Assembly: GCA_002633275.1 (NCBI GenBank)
Contig: NWBO01000158.1
Coordinates: 62,001 to 126,000 of the forward strand
DNA from: Bacteroidales bacterium Phil12
Lineage (GTDB): Bacteria; Bacteroidota; Bacteroidia; Bacteroidales; P3
Reading direction: 5' to 3'
DNA length: 64,000 nt
The position numbers and the translations under genes are program-made. The notes under the pieces are model-generated. The model was not told the DNA's origin and ran no database searches. It worked only from the letters and a program-made list of their open reading frames with translations. Below, piece after piece: positions 46,488 through 54,572 of this stretch (its first letter is position 1; the number at the start of each line of letters is the position of its first letter).

Positions 46488-47399
46488 ATGAACACTATTT
46501 TAGAAGTCAAGAATGTAACTAAGGCTTACGAAACTAAGGTTGCGTTGGACGATGTGTCTTTACAGGTTGAAAAGGGCTGTGTTTTCGGTCTTTTAGGTCC
46601 TAACGGAGCAGGTAAGACAACGCTTATCCGTATGATTAACCAGATAACCAAACCCGATAAAGGAGAAATACTTTTCAATGGCGAACCTTTGAAAGAAAAA
46701 CATATACAACACGTCGGCTACTTGCCCGAAGAAAGAGGTCTTTACAAGAAAATGAAAGTCGGCGAAGAGGCTCTGTATCTTGCAAGGCTTAAAGGTATGA
46801 GCAGTACCCAAGCAAGGAAATCTTTGGATTACTGGTTTGAAAAATTTTCCATATCGGATTGGTACAACAAAAAGGTTCAAGAACTTTCCAAAGGTATGCA
46901 ACAAAAGGTTCAGTTTATTACGACCGTTATGCACTCACCACAATTACTTATCTTCGATGAGCCTTTTTCTGGCTTCGACCCGCTGAATGCCGATTTGTTG
47001 AAAAACGAGATTTTGGAGTTAAGAGACAAGGGTGCAACCATTATTTTTTCTACTCACAATATGGAAAGCGTAGAGCAGATTTGCGATAATATAGTGCTTA
47101 TAAATTCTTCGCATAAAGTTTTGGAGGGTAGCGTTAAGGAAGTTAAACAAAGATTTAAGAAAGGGGAGTTTGAACTTATTATTAACTCTGAATTTTCAAA
47201 TGATTTGCTTACCGACGGAGTTGAATTGCTTGGCGAAAAATCCGAAAACGATACTTCGATTATTCGTTTGAAGATAGAAAAAGGCAAGAACGCAGATTTG
47301 CTTTCTCATATATTGAAGACTACCGATATAATTTCCTATAAAGAAATTCTTCCAAGTATGAACGAAATATTTATCCAAACAATAAAGAGTACAAAATGA
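46488..47399 (+). CDS. ABC transporter ATP-binding protein (NatA type)
   Basis: About 303 residues from the ATG at 46488 (MNTILEVKNVTKAYET); the in-frame ATG at 46452 adds an unconserved leader. Walker A GPNGAGKTT, Q-loop region VGYLPEERGLY, signature LSKGMQQKVQF, Walker B LLIFDEPFSGFDP and H-switch STHNME; a C-terminal 70-residue extension follows (DUF4162-like). The LPEERGLYKKMKV block is typical of NatA/YhaQ exporters. Overlaps the permease gene by four bases. Confidence 0.92.
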   Translation: MNTILEVKNVTKAYETKVALDDVSLQVEKGCVFGLLGPNGAGKTTLIRMINQITKPDKGEILFNGEPLKEKHIQHVGYLPEERGLYKKMKVGEEALYLARLKGMSSTQARKSLDYWFEKFSISDWYNKKVQELSKGMQQKVQFITTVMHSPQLLIFDEPFSGFDPLNADLLKNEILELRDKGATIIFSTHNMESVEQICDNIVLINSSHKVLEGSVKEVKQRFKKGEFELIINSEFSNDLLTDGVELLGEKSENDTSIIRLKIEKGKNADLLSHILKTTDIISYKEILPSMNEIFIQTIKSTK

Positions 47400-48751
47400 A
47401 TAAATTACTGATAATTATTAAACGAGAATATCTTTCAAAGGTCAAGAAAAAATCTTTCTTTGTATTGACTATTTTAGGACCTATTCTTATGTCGCTTTTG
47501 ATAGTTTTGCCTGTTGTTTTGAAAGAAAATGTTTCCAAAACCTATACCGTTATGGTCGTGGATTCCACGCCTAAGACGGTTATTAATGGCGATACTATTG
47601 CGTTTTTTGACGGTAAATTTGTGAGCAATGAAAAGGTGATTTATTCTTATGGTAAGGATATTGAAAAGGCTCAAAATATGCTTAGGAATGATGAAGTCGA
47701 TATGGTTTTGGAGATTGTTAAGTCCAACGATAAAGTACCTATCAAGACTTTTTCATATTTCGCCGATAACGAACCGTCATTGGAAGCAAAAGAAGATGTT
47801 CAGCAGCAAGTCAAACAGATATTCAAAAACTCGGTGTTAATGGTCAATTACGATATGAGTAAGGAGGATATTGCAATCGTTAATGACCCTCAAATAGAGT
47901 CTTACATCACCGATATTCGCACAGGAGAGAGGTCCAATTCCGAGATGAAAATGGTTTTGGGAGCAATTCTCGGAATTATGATTTACTTTTTCCTATTCTT
48001 TTTCGGCGGTCAGATTATGCGAAGTGTGGGGGAGGAGAAAACGTCTCGTATTGTGGAGGTTTTGGTGTCTTCGGTTAAAAGCATATATTTGTTGTTTGGT
48101 AAGATAATAGCCGTTGCGTTGGTAGGTTTGACGCAATTGGGACTTTGGATTGTTTTAACTTTATTGTTAATGGGGGGATTGAAAGTTGCACAACCTGATT
48201 GGTTTGCTGTGCAGCCACAAGAAAAAATAGAGTTGAACGAAAGAGTTTTTACGGCAAATAAGATTGATACTTTGAACATAGATACTTCACCGGCGAATGA
48301 AGCGATACAAGAATTGCAGTCAATAAACTTTCCGTTGATTCTTTCGATGTTTTTGGTTTATTTTTTACTTGGTTATCTATTGTATGGAACGTTGTTTGGG
48401 GCGGTAGGTTCTTTGTTGGACGAAGACTCTGATGCGAGTCAGTTTTCATTACCTATAACGGTGCCGTTGATTTTTGCGATAGTTTGTTTGCCGATGATTA
48501 TGCAAGATCCTTCGTCGTCTTTGTCGCAATGGTTGAGTATTATTCCATTTACTTCGCCTATGATTATGCTTGTCCGCATTCCTTATGGGGTTGCGGTATG
48601 GCAGATAGTTGTGTCTGTTGTACTGTTGATTTTGACGGTTATCGCAAGTCTTTTTGTGGCTACGAAAATTTATCGTTCCGGCATTTTGATGTACGGAAAA
48701 CAAGTAAAATATAAGGATTTATTTAAGTGGATTAAGAAAAAGGAAAACTAA
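47396..48751 (+). CDS. ABC-2 type permease (NatB/YhaP-like)
   Basis: 451 residues. One N-terminal helix (SFFVLTILGPILMSLLIVLP), a periplasmic domain of about 150 residues, then five or more helices from residue 187 (MVLGAILGIMIYFFLFFFGG, GKIIAVALVGLTQLGLWIV, PLILSMFLVYFLLGYLLYG, a stretch near 360-380, and VVSVVLLILTVIASLFVA). EEKTSRIVEVLVSSV after the second helix is the conserved ABC-2 coupling segment. With the preceding ATPase it forms an exporter of Na+ or of an unknown compound; the natAB label cannot be proved. Confidence 0.9.
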   Translation: MNKLLIIIKREYLSKVKKKSFFVLTILGPILMSLLIVLPVVLKENVSKTYTVMVVDSTPKTVINGDTIAFFDGKFVSNEKVIYSYGKDIEKAQNMLRNDEVDMVLEIVKSNDKVPIKTFSYFADNEPSLEAKEDVQQQVKQIFKNSVLMVNYDMSKEDIAIVNDPQIESYITDIRTGERSNSEMKMVLGAILGIMIYFFLFFFGGQIMRSVGEEKTSRIVEVLVSSVKSIYLLFGKIIAVALVGLTQLGLWIVLTLLLMGGLKVAQPDWFAVQPQEKIELNERVFTANKIDTLNIDTSPANEAIQELQSINFPLILSMFLVYFLLGYLLYGTLFGAVGSLLDEDSDASQFSLPITVPLIFAIVCLPMIMQDPSSSLSQWLSIIPFTSPMIMLVRIPYGVAVWQIVVSVVLLILTVIASLFVATKIYRSGILMYGKQVKYKDLFKWIKKKEN

Positions 48752-48755
48752 GATT

Positions 48756-48839
48756 TTAGTTATAAACATTATTTCAATAGATATAAATGTCATTTTGCTG
48801 AATACAAGCATTATTTTATTGAACATAAACTTGCTTAAA
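48756..48839. repeat. 21-bp phased array, 4 units, running into a terminator
   Basis: Units at 48756 (TTAGTTATAAACATTATT), 48777 (ATAGATATAAATGTCATT), 48798 (CTGAATACAAGCATTATT) and 48819 (TTGAACATAAACTTGCTT). Starts four bases after the permease stop. The last unit forms the left arm of the terminator hairpin. Confidence 0.8.
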
Positions 48840-48859
48840 TTGGTTTCATTAAGCAAGTT
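48828..48859 (+). terminator. terminator of the ABC exporter genes
   Basis: Stem AACTTGCTTAA / TTAAGCAAGTT, 11 pairs, loop 10, followed by T7. Its left arm lies in a 21-base repeat unit. Confidence 0.85.
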
Positions 48860-49000
48860 TTTTTGATTGGTTATTTTGAAATTTTTAATTGGCAGCGAAG
48901 TTTTTTGATTTTAATAATAGACGCAGTTTTTGTGTTTGTTTAAGTAAGTAGATGTAAGCATTTTTTAGTGATAGTTATTTATAAGATGAGCACAAATAAA

Positions 49001-49032
49001 AAGGCATCAAAGTTAGATAACCTTGATGCCTT
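49001..49032 (-). terminator. terminator of the small lipoprotein gene
   Basis: AAGGCATCAA / TTGATGCCTT, 10 pairs, loop 12, with a T-rich tail on the minus strand (CCTTTTTATTTG). Confidence 0.82.
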
Positions 49033-49051
49033 AATTCAAAAAAATTAGAAC

Positions 49052-49513
49052 TTAGCTTCTAAGTTTCTTTTCAGCCATAATAGCGTTGTTCAAACGAGTT
49101 TTGTACTCAGGGTTTGAAGTACAATCTTTAATTGTTTGTTCCATAGAAGCAGCTTGTTTTTTAAGGTCAGCGTAAGCTTTCATAGCAGCAGCGCCATTAG
49201 ATTTGTTTTGTTTTGCTTCTTTTAATTGATCAACGTATTTTTCAAAAGCTTTAACTTTTGCTTCACAAGGATCAACTGCAGGTTTTTTAGTCTCTTCTTT
49301 CTTTGCAGTTGTTTTAGTTTCTTGTTTTGCAGATTTTGCAGGAGCAGGAGTCTCTGCAACAGGTTCAGCCTCAGTTGCTGTTTCTTCTGCAACTATTTCA
49401 GTTGAAGTTTCCTCAGCAGGAGTTTCTGTTGTTGTTTCAGTAGCTTGTTTGCCGCCACAAGCAGCCATAAGAGCTACGATAGCTGCGCCTAATACGAAAT
49501 GTTTAATTTTCAT
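49052..49513 (-). CDS. Small lipoprotein with Thr/Glu-rich tether
   Basis: 153 residues. Lipoprotein signal MKIKHFVLGAAIVALMAAC with the lipobox LMAAC at Cys19. Residues 23-80 are low-complexity (repeats of ETTTE, AEETSTE, VAET, PAPAKSAKQE), an extended tether. The folded part, 82-153, is helical with two Cys (DPCEAKVKAFEKYVDQL and TIKDCTSNPEY) that could form a disulphide. Function unknown. The mRNA has a leader of about 130 bases. Confidence 0.85.
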   Translation of the reverse strand: MKIKHFVLGAAIVALMAACGGKQATETTTETPAEETSTEIVAEETATEAEPVAETPAPAKSAKQETKTTAKKEETKKPAVDPCEAKVKAFEKYVDQLKEAKQNKSNGAAAMKAYADLKKQAASMEQTIKDCTSNPEYKTRLNNAIMAEKKLRS

Positions 49514-49650
49514 TGTTTTGATGTTTTTTTAATTAATTAATTAAATTATTAATACTTTAAGTATTGTCTATCTTTTTTATAATTCAAATATTTATTCGAT
49601 GAATCGACTGCGAAAAAACGTTTCTCATATCGCACGCCTCTTTTCACAGG

Positions 49651-49659
49651 GCAAAAATA
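49651..49659 (-). promoter_or_regulatory. -7 promoter element of the small lipoprotein gene
   Basis: Minus-strand TATTTTTGC, 137 bases before the start at 49513. The leader ends in a run of TTAATTAATTAA and includes a possible 14-codon frame starting ATGAGAAACG. Confidence 0.6.
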
Positions 49660-49735
49660 CAAAAAAAGAACAAAAGAAGTCGTTATTTATTAAAAATATT
49701 TTGTTTTGTAAATGGTAAAAATTATTTGTATTGAT

Positions 49736-50764
49736 TTAATCCTTTGATTTATTAATAATTATATTCTGTTGTTGAATTGATTCTTGATGAATAATTTCGT
49801 ATAATTCTTTTACAAAACTTGCTTCTAAGTCATTGTTTTTTGCATTTTTAGTAATGCTTTCCAACACTTCTTGCCATCTTTTCGACTGAAATATTTGTAA
49901 ATTCTTATCTTTTTTTACTTGTGCAATTTTGCGACTGACGGTCATTCGTTCGCTGAGAAATTCAATAATAGAATTGTCTATATCGTTTATTTGTTTTCTT
50001 AGCAGTCCCAATTCCTCAATATCTTCATTCTTGTTTTTATCTATTATAGGTAAATTTTGCAATAATTGTTTTAGTTGATTGGTGTTTAATTGTTGTTCTT
50101 TGTCTGTTAGTGCCGCACTCGGGTTTATATGTGTTTCAATCATCAAACCGTCAAAACCTGTCGATATGGCGTTAAATGCAATTTCTCTAACCAAATCCGC
50201 TTTTCCGGAAATATGAGACGGGTCGCATATTATGGGTATATCGTTGCGCAATCGTTTTAATTCCAAAGGTATTCTCCATAAAGGAGTTTGGCGATATTTG
50301 TTTATCGAAAGCGAAAACCCTCTATGAACGGCGATAATGTTTTTTATACCATGTTTTTCAAACCTTTCAATAGCCCCAAGCCATAAAGCAATATCCGGAT
50401 TTAACGGATTTTTAACCATAACGGTCATATTGCTTTTATCCAAAGACTGTGCTATATCTTCTATTAAGAACGGATTTTGTGTAGTCCTTGCACCAATCCA
50501 AACAGCATCGAAACCGTTTTCCAAGCATTGCTCTGCCATATAAGGATTGGCGATCTCCGTACAAATTTTTAGGTTAAAATCTTTTTTGACTCTGCTAAGC
50601 CAGGCAAGACCCTGTTCTTTAACGCCCTCGAACCCACCCGGACGAGTGCGGGGTTTCCATAGACCAGCCCTGAAATAAGTAACACCTAAATCCTTAATGT
50701 TTTGAGCCGTTTGATACACTTGTTCAAAACTCTCGGCACTGCACGGACCACAAACGAGAATCAT
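49736..50764 (-). CDS. Bifunctional DAHP synthase / chorismate mutase
   Basis: 342 residues joining the first step of the shikimate pathway to the first step of Phe/Tyr branch. Residues 1-240: type I-beta (KDSA-like) DAHP synthase, with LVCGPCSAES at the start, YFRAGLWKPRTRPGGFEG near 30, VMVKNPLNPDIALWLGAIE near 116, VHRGFS near 146 and CDPSHISGKADLV near 183. Residues 255-335: AroQ-type chorismate mutase helices (LRKQINDIDNSIIEFLSERM, VSRKIAQVKKDKNLQ). The fusion is common in Bacteroidota and lets prephenate or aromatic products regulate DAHP synthesis. Preceded by a tightly coupled 57-codon gene. Confidence 0.94.
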   Translation of the reverse strand: MILVCGPCSAESFEQVYQTAQNIKDLGVTYFRAGLWKPRTRPGGFEGVKEQGLAWLSRVKKDFNLKICTEIANPYMAEQCLENGFDAVWIGARTTQNPFLIEDIAQSLDKSNMTVMVKNPLNPDIALWLGAIERFEKHGIKNIIAVHRGFSLSINKYRQTPLWRIPLELKRLRNDIPIICDPSHISGKADLVREIAFNAISTGFDGLMIETHINPSAALTDKEQQLNTNQLKQLLQNLPIIDKNKNEDIEELGLLRKQINDIDNSIIEFLSERMTVSRKIAQVKKDKNLQIFQSKRWQEVLESITKNAKNNDLEASFVKELYEIIHQESIQQQNIIINKSKD

Positions 50765-50765
50765 A

Positions 50766-50939
50766 TTAATTGACGCTAATCAAAATCGTTTTCTCTAATG
50801 TCGGTGAAAAATATTCCTTGCTTTGCGAATACTCAATTATTGTGTCTATTACCTCTTGCGAAGGAACTTGTGGATATTCTTGTAAAAGCAAATCGCTTTC
50901 CCACATTGATAATTCCGAAAATATGTATAACTTTTCCAT
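50766..50939 (-). CDS. 57-residue protein of unknown function upstream of DAHP synthase
   Basis: A short frame, ATG at 50939 (MEKLYIFSELSMWESDLLLQ), stop TAA at 50766-50768, one base before the ATG of the DAHP synthase-chorismate mutase gene, which suggests translational coupling. The product is acidic with EYPQVPSQEVIDTIIEYSQS in its middle, likely two helices, no Cys, no membrane span. It is not a run of aromatic codons and thus not an obvious attenuation leader. Family not recognised. Confidence 0.65.
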   Translation of the reverse strand: MEKLYIFSELSMWESDLLLQEYPQVPSQEVIDTIIEYSQSKEYFSPTLEKTILISVN

Positions 50940-51015
50940 TTTTGTAATTTAGTTTTGGTTTGATTACGCCATTATAACGAAGAAAAGTTGTTATTATTAT
51001 ATTACGTATATAAAA

Positions 51016-51044
51016 AACTTACCAAAACATTGTTTTGGTAAGTT
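51016..51044 (-). terminator. terminator of the ECF sigma factor gene
   Basis: AACTTACCAAAACA / TGTTTTGGTAAGTT, continuous complementarity of 14 bases around one T, with T6 following on the minus strand. The true loop will be larger than one base. Confidence 0.8.
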
Positions 51045-51148
51045 TAACCATTAATAGAATAATTATCGCAATAACTCTTTCGTGCAATTTTATACTGTTA
51101 CATATATGTATAAACTATCGTCAAAATTGAATTTGAAAACAGGATATT

Positions 51149-51739
51149 TTATTTCATTGACAAAGACATGGAATTTTCTTCCGCCAAACGACGCATATTA
51201 ATCAAAGCATAACGCATTCTACCCAAAGCCGTATTTATACTTACACCGGTTTTTTCGGCAATCTCCTTAAAAGACATATCGGCATAATGACGCATAACCA
51301 AAACCCTGCGTTGCTCTTTTGGTAATTGCTTGATAAGAAAACGAATATTCTTGTAAATTTGGTCTTTAATCATCTCGTCTTCTTTTGTCAAGTCGGGGTG
51401 ATTCATAACATCGAAAACATTGTATTCATCGTTGGAATAAACCATACGGAACTTTTGATTTTTTCTTATGTAATCGATTACAAGATTGTGAGCGATGCGC
51501 ATAACCCATTGAATGAACTTGCCCTCATCGTGATATGTGCCACTACGCAATGTGTTTATGACCTTAATGAATGTATCTTGAAAAATATCGTCAGCAAGAG
51601 CCTTGTCTTTGACCAAAGATATGATATAATTATATACCTTTTGTTGATGGCGTTCCAACAAAGTCTTAAAAACTTGTTGCTCTCCGTTTTGATATGCCAT
51701 AACAAGTTCGTAATCGGTTCTGCTGTCTATAGTATTCAT
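51149..51739 (-). CDS. ECF-type RNA polymerase sigma factor
   Basis: 196 residues. Region 2 near 10-85 (DYELVMAYQNGEQQVFKTLL, DIFQDTFIKVINTL, GKFIQWVMRIAHNLVIDYIRK) and region 4 near 135-185 (LPKEQRRVLVMRHYADMSFKEIAEKTGVSINTALG, residues 133-168) with linker between. No region 3, as expected for group 4 sigma factors. No anti-sigma gene is adjacent, so it may be regulated by its own promoter, which has a 92-base leader. Confidence 0.93.
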   Translation of the reverse strand: MNTIDSRTDYELVMAYQNGEQQVFKTLLERHQQKVYNYIISLVKDKALADDIFQDTFIKVINTLRSGTYHDEGKFIQWVMRIAHNLVIDYIRKNQKFRMVYSNDEYNVFDVMNHPDLTKEDEMIKDQIYKNIRFLIKQLPKEQRRVLVMRHYADMSFKEIAEKTGVSINTALGRMRYALINMRRLAEENSMSLSMK

Positions 51740-51831
51740 AAGAATATTATTTTAGTGTGTTTATTTTTCAAAAATAATAGTCTTATATTCATGAGATGTT
51801 CGTGCTTTTATTGTTTTGTATTATTACGAGT

Positions 51832-51840
51832 GCAAAGATA
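51832..51840 (-). promoter_or_regulatory. -7 promoter element of the ECF sigma gene
   Basis: Minus-strand TATCTTTGC, 92 bases before the start at 51739. It is the housekeeping type, so the gene is probably read by RpoD. Confidence 0.72.
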
Positions 51841-51928
51841 TTGAATTTTTTTCAAACGGCAATGAAAATTTTACAAAAAATACATTGCCAATATGCTATT
51901 TGTTGATTTATAGTTAAATAAAAATTTT

Positions 51929-52096
51929 GTAATATCTGATTTTGTTTTTATAATATCAATAATCGTCGTAATAATATCGCAAATTGTAAAAATAATCTCA
52001 ATAACCGGCAAAATAGTGTTAATAACTAATAAAATAATCTCAATAACTAATAAAATAGTTACTGACACTAATTTCGTGATATCACTAATTAATAAC
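51929..52096. repeat. 21-bp phased array, 8 units, supplying the citCG stop codon
   Basis: Units at 51929, 51950, 51971, 51992, 52013, 52034, 52055 and 52076. Types include ATAATATCAATAATCG, ATAATCTCAATAACCG, ATAGTGTTAATAACTAAT, ATAATCTCAATAACTAAT and ATAGTTACTGACACTAAT. The last unit (GTGATATCACTAATTAAT) contains the TAG stop and final codons of the minus-strand citCG gene. Confidence 0.9.
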
Positions 52097-53860
52097 AGAG
52101 GAAATGAAAATGGTTAAAGAAAGCATATCGGCAGCCCCTCCGGGGGATATATTTTCGCGGATATATTTATTATTAAGTTTTTGCAATTCGTAAATAGAAA
52201 AATCATTGCTTGAAAACATTTGTTTTGCTTCGTTTTTGACGTTTTGTGCCGTTTGTTTGCCTTTGCGATAATAAATATTGGTATCATCTAAGGTACTCAT
52301 AATAAGAAATAGCAATCTATGAAGGCAAAATTCATTGTCTTTATTGGTTTGATAAAAGCCTAACCAAGACGAAAACAATTCTTCGTAACCCTCTCTTGCC
52401 ATAGCCAAAGCACCTTTGATGTTATTAGTTTTCAAAACATCGTTGCCGTGAGTTTCTTGCGGCTGAGAAAATTGGTCGGCTATCTTTTTGATTAAATCTT
52501 GTAATGATTGTTTTGAAATTTCAAAGTCATTGCCGTTGTTATTACTGCCATTTATAACTTTATATAATATATGTGCAGCACAAAAAACGACAATCCCCAT
52601 AGAAAACAACGCACCTTTATGAGTATTGATGCCGTTGGTCGCGTCAAACATCGCTTTTTCGGCTTCAATTCCGATAGAACGAATGGAATTTATATCGGCA
52701 AGTTTTTCGTTAAAGCCAAGCAAGGCAAGTTTAGTGAAATAAGGATGTAAAGCGTTGATGCTTTTATTCATTAAAGCGTAATCCATATCCTGATGAGCCC
52801 CACTGTCGGATTTATCGACCAATCCCGGCTTTGGAGTTGTATCCAACTCTTCTTGTAAAGACTGTTTTGCCAACATAGAAACTATATAGGGTAGAGTAGT
52901 AGTATATGCAAATTTTATGGTATGACTAAGGCTTTTTGTCTTTATATAGTTCCTTAAAGCACTTGCACTAATCACTTCTTGTTCGGCTTCCAATCTTTTT
53001 ATTTCAACAACATCGATACCTTTTTTCGGTAATGTTTCGTGCATAATTTCATTATATCGTTTTGTGAGAGCATCGGTTGGTTCGCTTCCGACAAAACGAA
53101 TTTTTATGTTTAGACTCGGAGCAATGAATTTAACAAACAAATCCAAATCCAAATTTATATGTGTGTCCGTCGTATCATTCAAATCTTTAATGAAATACGT
53201 TGGAAAAGTGAGTTTAGATACTGCGTAGTCGCTGCCTTGTAATACCGTTACGTTTTCTAAATCTTTCGTACCGCTCTCTATCATTGCTTTGCGTTCGGAA
53301 TATGAAAACATTGAAACGTCTTCTTTTACTGCAATTATGAATAGATTATCCACTTCTTTTGCAGATTGTTCTATCAAAAAACGATGCCCTTTGGTAAAAG
53401 GATTGCAATTCATCACTATGCAGCCATTTACTCCCTGTTTGCTATTGCTTTTAAGGTAATCGCAGTAATCATTAATGTTTTTAAGATTATTCTCCAATAA
53501 AATTGCTTTGTCGGATTGTGCCAAAATTTCAAAACCTAAGGAAGAGAAAATTTCTTTATTGGTTGGCTTGGTGAATACTTTTACGGAATTGTTATTCTGC
53601 GTTGCAATACTTATAAGATGCGAAATAAGTCTGTTACTTAATCCGTTTCCTTTTTCTTCATCGCTTACAGCCAAACATTTTATTATATTGCCTTTCAATC
53701 CGCCACCTGCCAAAATCCTATCATCATCTAAACGAAAAACACAAGCATAATAATCCACATCATCTAATCGTAAATCATTGCTATTTAGAAATTCTTCCAC
53801 CTTTTTACAAGTAGATTTCAACGATAATGGCATTGTGCGTATTTCGTATTCCGAGTACAT
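52085..53860 (-). CDS. CitC-CitG fusion (citrate lyase ligase / triphosphoribosyl-dephospho-CoA synthase)
   Basis: 591 residues carrying two citrate-lyase maturation enzymes. Residues 1-325 are CitC, [citrate (pro-3S)-lyase] ligase, which acetylates the prosthetic group: N-terminal GNAT-like domain (CLAVSDEEKGNGLSNRL near 62), nucleotidyltransferase motif NCNPFTKGH at 151-159 and ISASALR at 297-303. Residues 330-591 are CitG, which makes 2'-(5''-triphosphoribosyl)-3'-dephospho-CoA: ELDTTPKPGLVDKSDSGAH near 338, GINTHKGALFSMG at 410-422 and the end block ISPGGAADMLSLTIF. CitX follows the more usual pattern as a separate gene 25 bases upstream. The stop codon lies in a 21-base repeat unit. Confidence 0.94.
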   Translation of the reverse strand: MYSEYEIRTMPLSLKSTCKKVEEFLNSNDLRLDDVDYYACVFRLDDDRILAGGGLKGNIIKCLAVSDEEKGNGLSNRLISHLISIATQNNNSVKVFTKPTNKEIFSSLGFEILAQSDKAILLENNLKNINDYCDYLKSNSKQGVNGCIVMNCNPFTKGHRFLIEQSAKEVDNLFIIAVKEDVSMFSYSERKAMIESGTKDLENVTVLQGSDYAVSKLTFPTYFIKDLNDTTDTHINLDLDLFVKFIAPSLNIKIRFVGSEPTDALTKRYNEIMHETLPKKGIDVVEIKRLEAEQEVISASALRNYIKTKSLSHTIKFAYTTTLPYIVSMLAKQSLQEELDTTPKPGLVDKSDSGAHQDMDYALMNKSINALHPYFTKLALLGFNEKLADINSIRSIGIEAEKAMFDATNGINTHKGALFSMGIVVFCAAHILYKVINGSNNNGNDFEISKQSLQDLIKKIADQFSQPQETHGNDVLKTNNIKGALAMAREGYEELFSSWLGFYQTNKDNEFCLHRLLFLIMSTLDDTNIYYRKGKQTAQNVKNEAKQMFSSNDFSIYELQKLNNKYIRENISPGGAADMLSLTIFISSVIN

Positions 53861-53885
53861 ATTGATTTATGATATTGAATTTGTT

Positions 53886-54440
53886 TTAGAAATCGTTGAA
53901 AATTTCTTGATACTTTAACGAAAATTCGGGAGTGGAGGTTAAAAATTCTTCTGTTAATTGCTTGATACGACAAAGCAATTCTTGTGTTGTGTGAGTGAAA
54001 TTTCTCATACAAAACCTTGCTTCGTTATCACACAAAAGGCATTTACGTTTTTCGTAACCGACTTGCTCACGACTTATAATATTGAAATTCTTGTCCAAAA
54101 TATCAATATCAAACAAACGTCCCAATATATGGTTTTCTTCAATAAGACAACAAAATTGTTTTGCTTCCAAAGGTTCAGTATCGGTTGTTAAATAAAATTC
54201 GTAACCTGTTTTGAGTATATGTTCTTCACTATCTATGGTGTTTTTATTAAAGGTTTTTGTTATTTCATCTTTTGCTGCAAGACCTATTACTAATGCCTCT
54301 TTGTTGATTTTAACACTTCCCGGCATAACGACAGTCAGACAAATAAGCGTTTTACAATTCGTTTCGCTAAGAAATCTCCTCTGACGCTGTTGTCTGTTAT
54401 CCCTGCTTTGCAATAGTTTCTCTAATGTAATAGATTCCAT
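53886..54440 (-). CDS. citX: Apo-citrate lyase phosphoribosyl-dephospho-CoA transferase
   Basis: 184 residues. Transfers the prosthetic group made by CitG to the acyl carrier subunit CitD. Family blocks: LLQSRDNRQQRQRRFL near 9, VVMPGSVKIN near 37, GRLFDIDILD near 107 and the Cys-containing region RKCLLCDNEARFCMRNFTHT near 130. Between citF and citCG, behind a hairpin at 54484-54533. Confidence 0.93.
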   Translation of the reverse strand: MESITLEKLLQSRDNRQQRQRRFLSETNCKTLICLTVVMPGSVKINKEALVIGLAAKDEITKTFNKNTIDSEEHILKTGYEFYLTTDTEPLEAKQFCCLIEENHILGRLFDIDILDKNFNIISREQVGYEKRKCLLCDNEARFCMRNFTHTTQELLCRIKQLTEEFLTSTPEFSLKYQEIFNDF

Positions 54441-54483
54441 AGATGCGAATATTTTTGCTGATATGAAATTAAAATCACCAAAA

Positions 54484-54533
54484 GGCTTGTAAGTAAAAAC
54501 GTCTTTTGCGTTTCATTTAATTACTTACAAGTC
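54484..54533 (-). terminator. hairpin between citF and citX
   Basis: GGCTTGTAAGTAA / TTACTTACAAGTC, 12 of 13 paired, loop 24, followed on the minus strand by CTTTTGG. It lies inside the cit gene run, after the structural genes and before the maturation genes, so it could lower expression of the latter or define a stable processed mRNA end. Confidence 0.6.
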
Positions 54534-54572
54534 TTATAATGGCGATTTCTATCGTTTTTGATATATTCGGAA

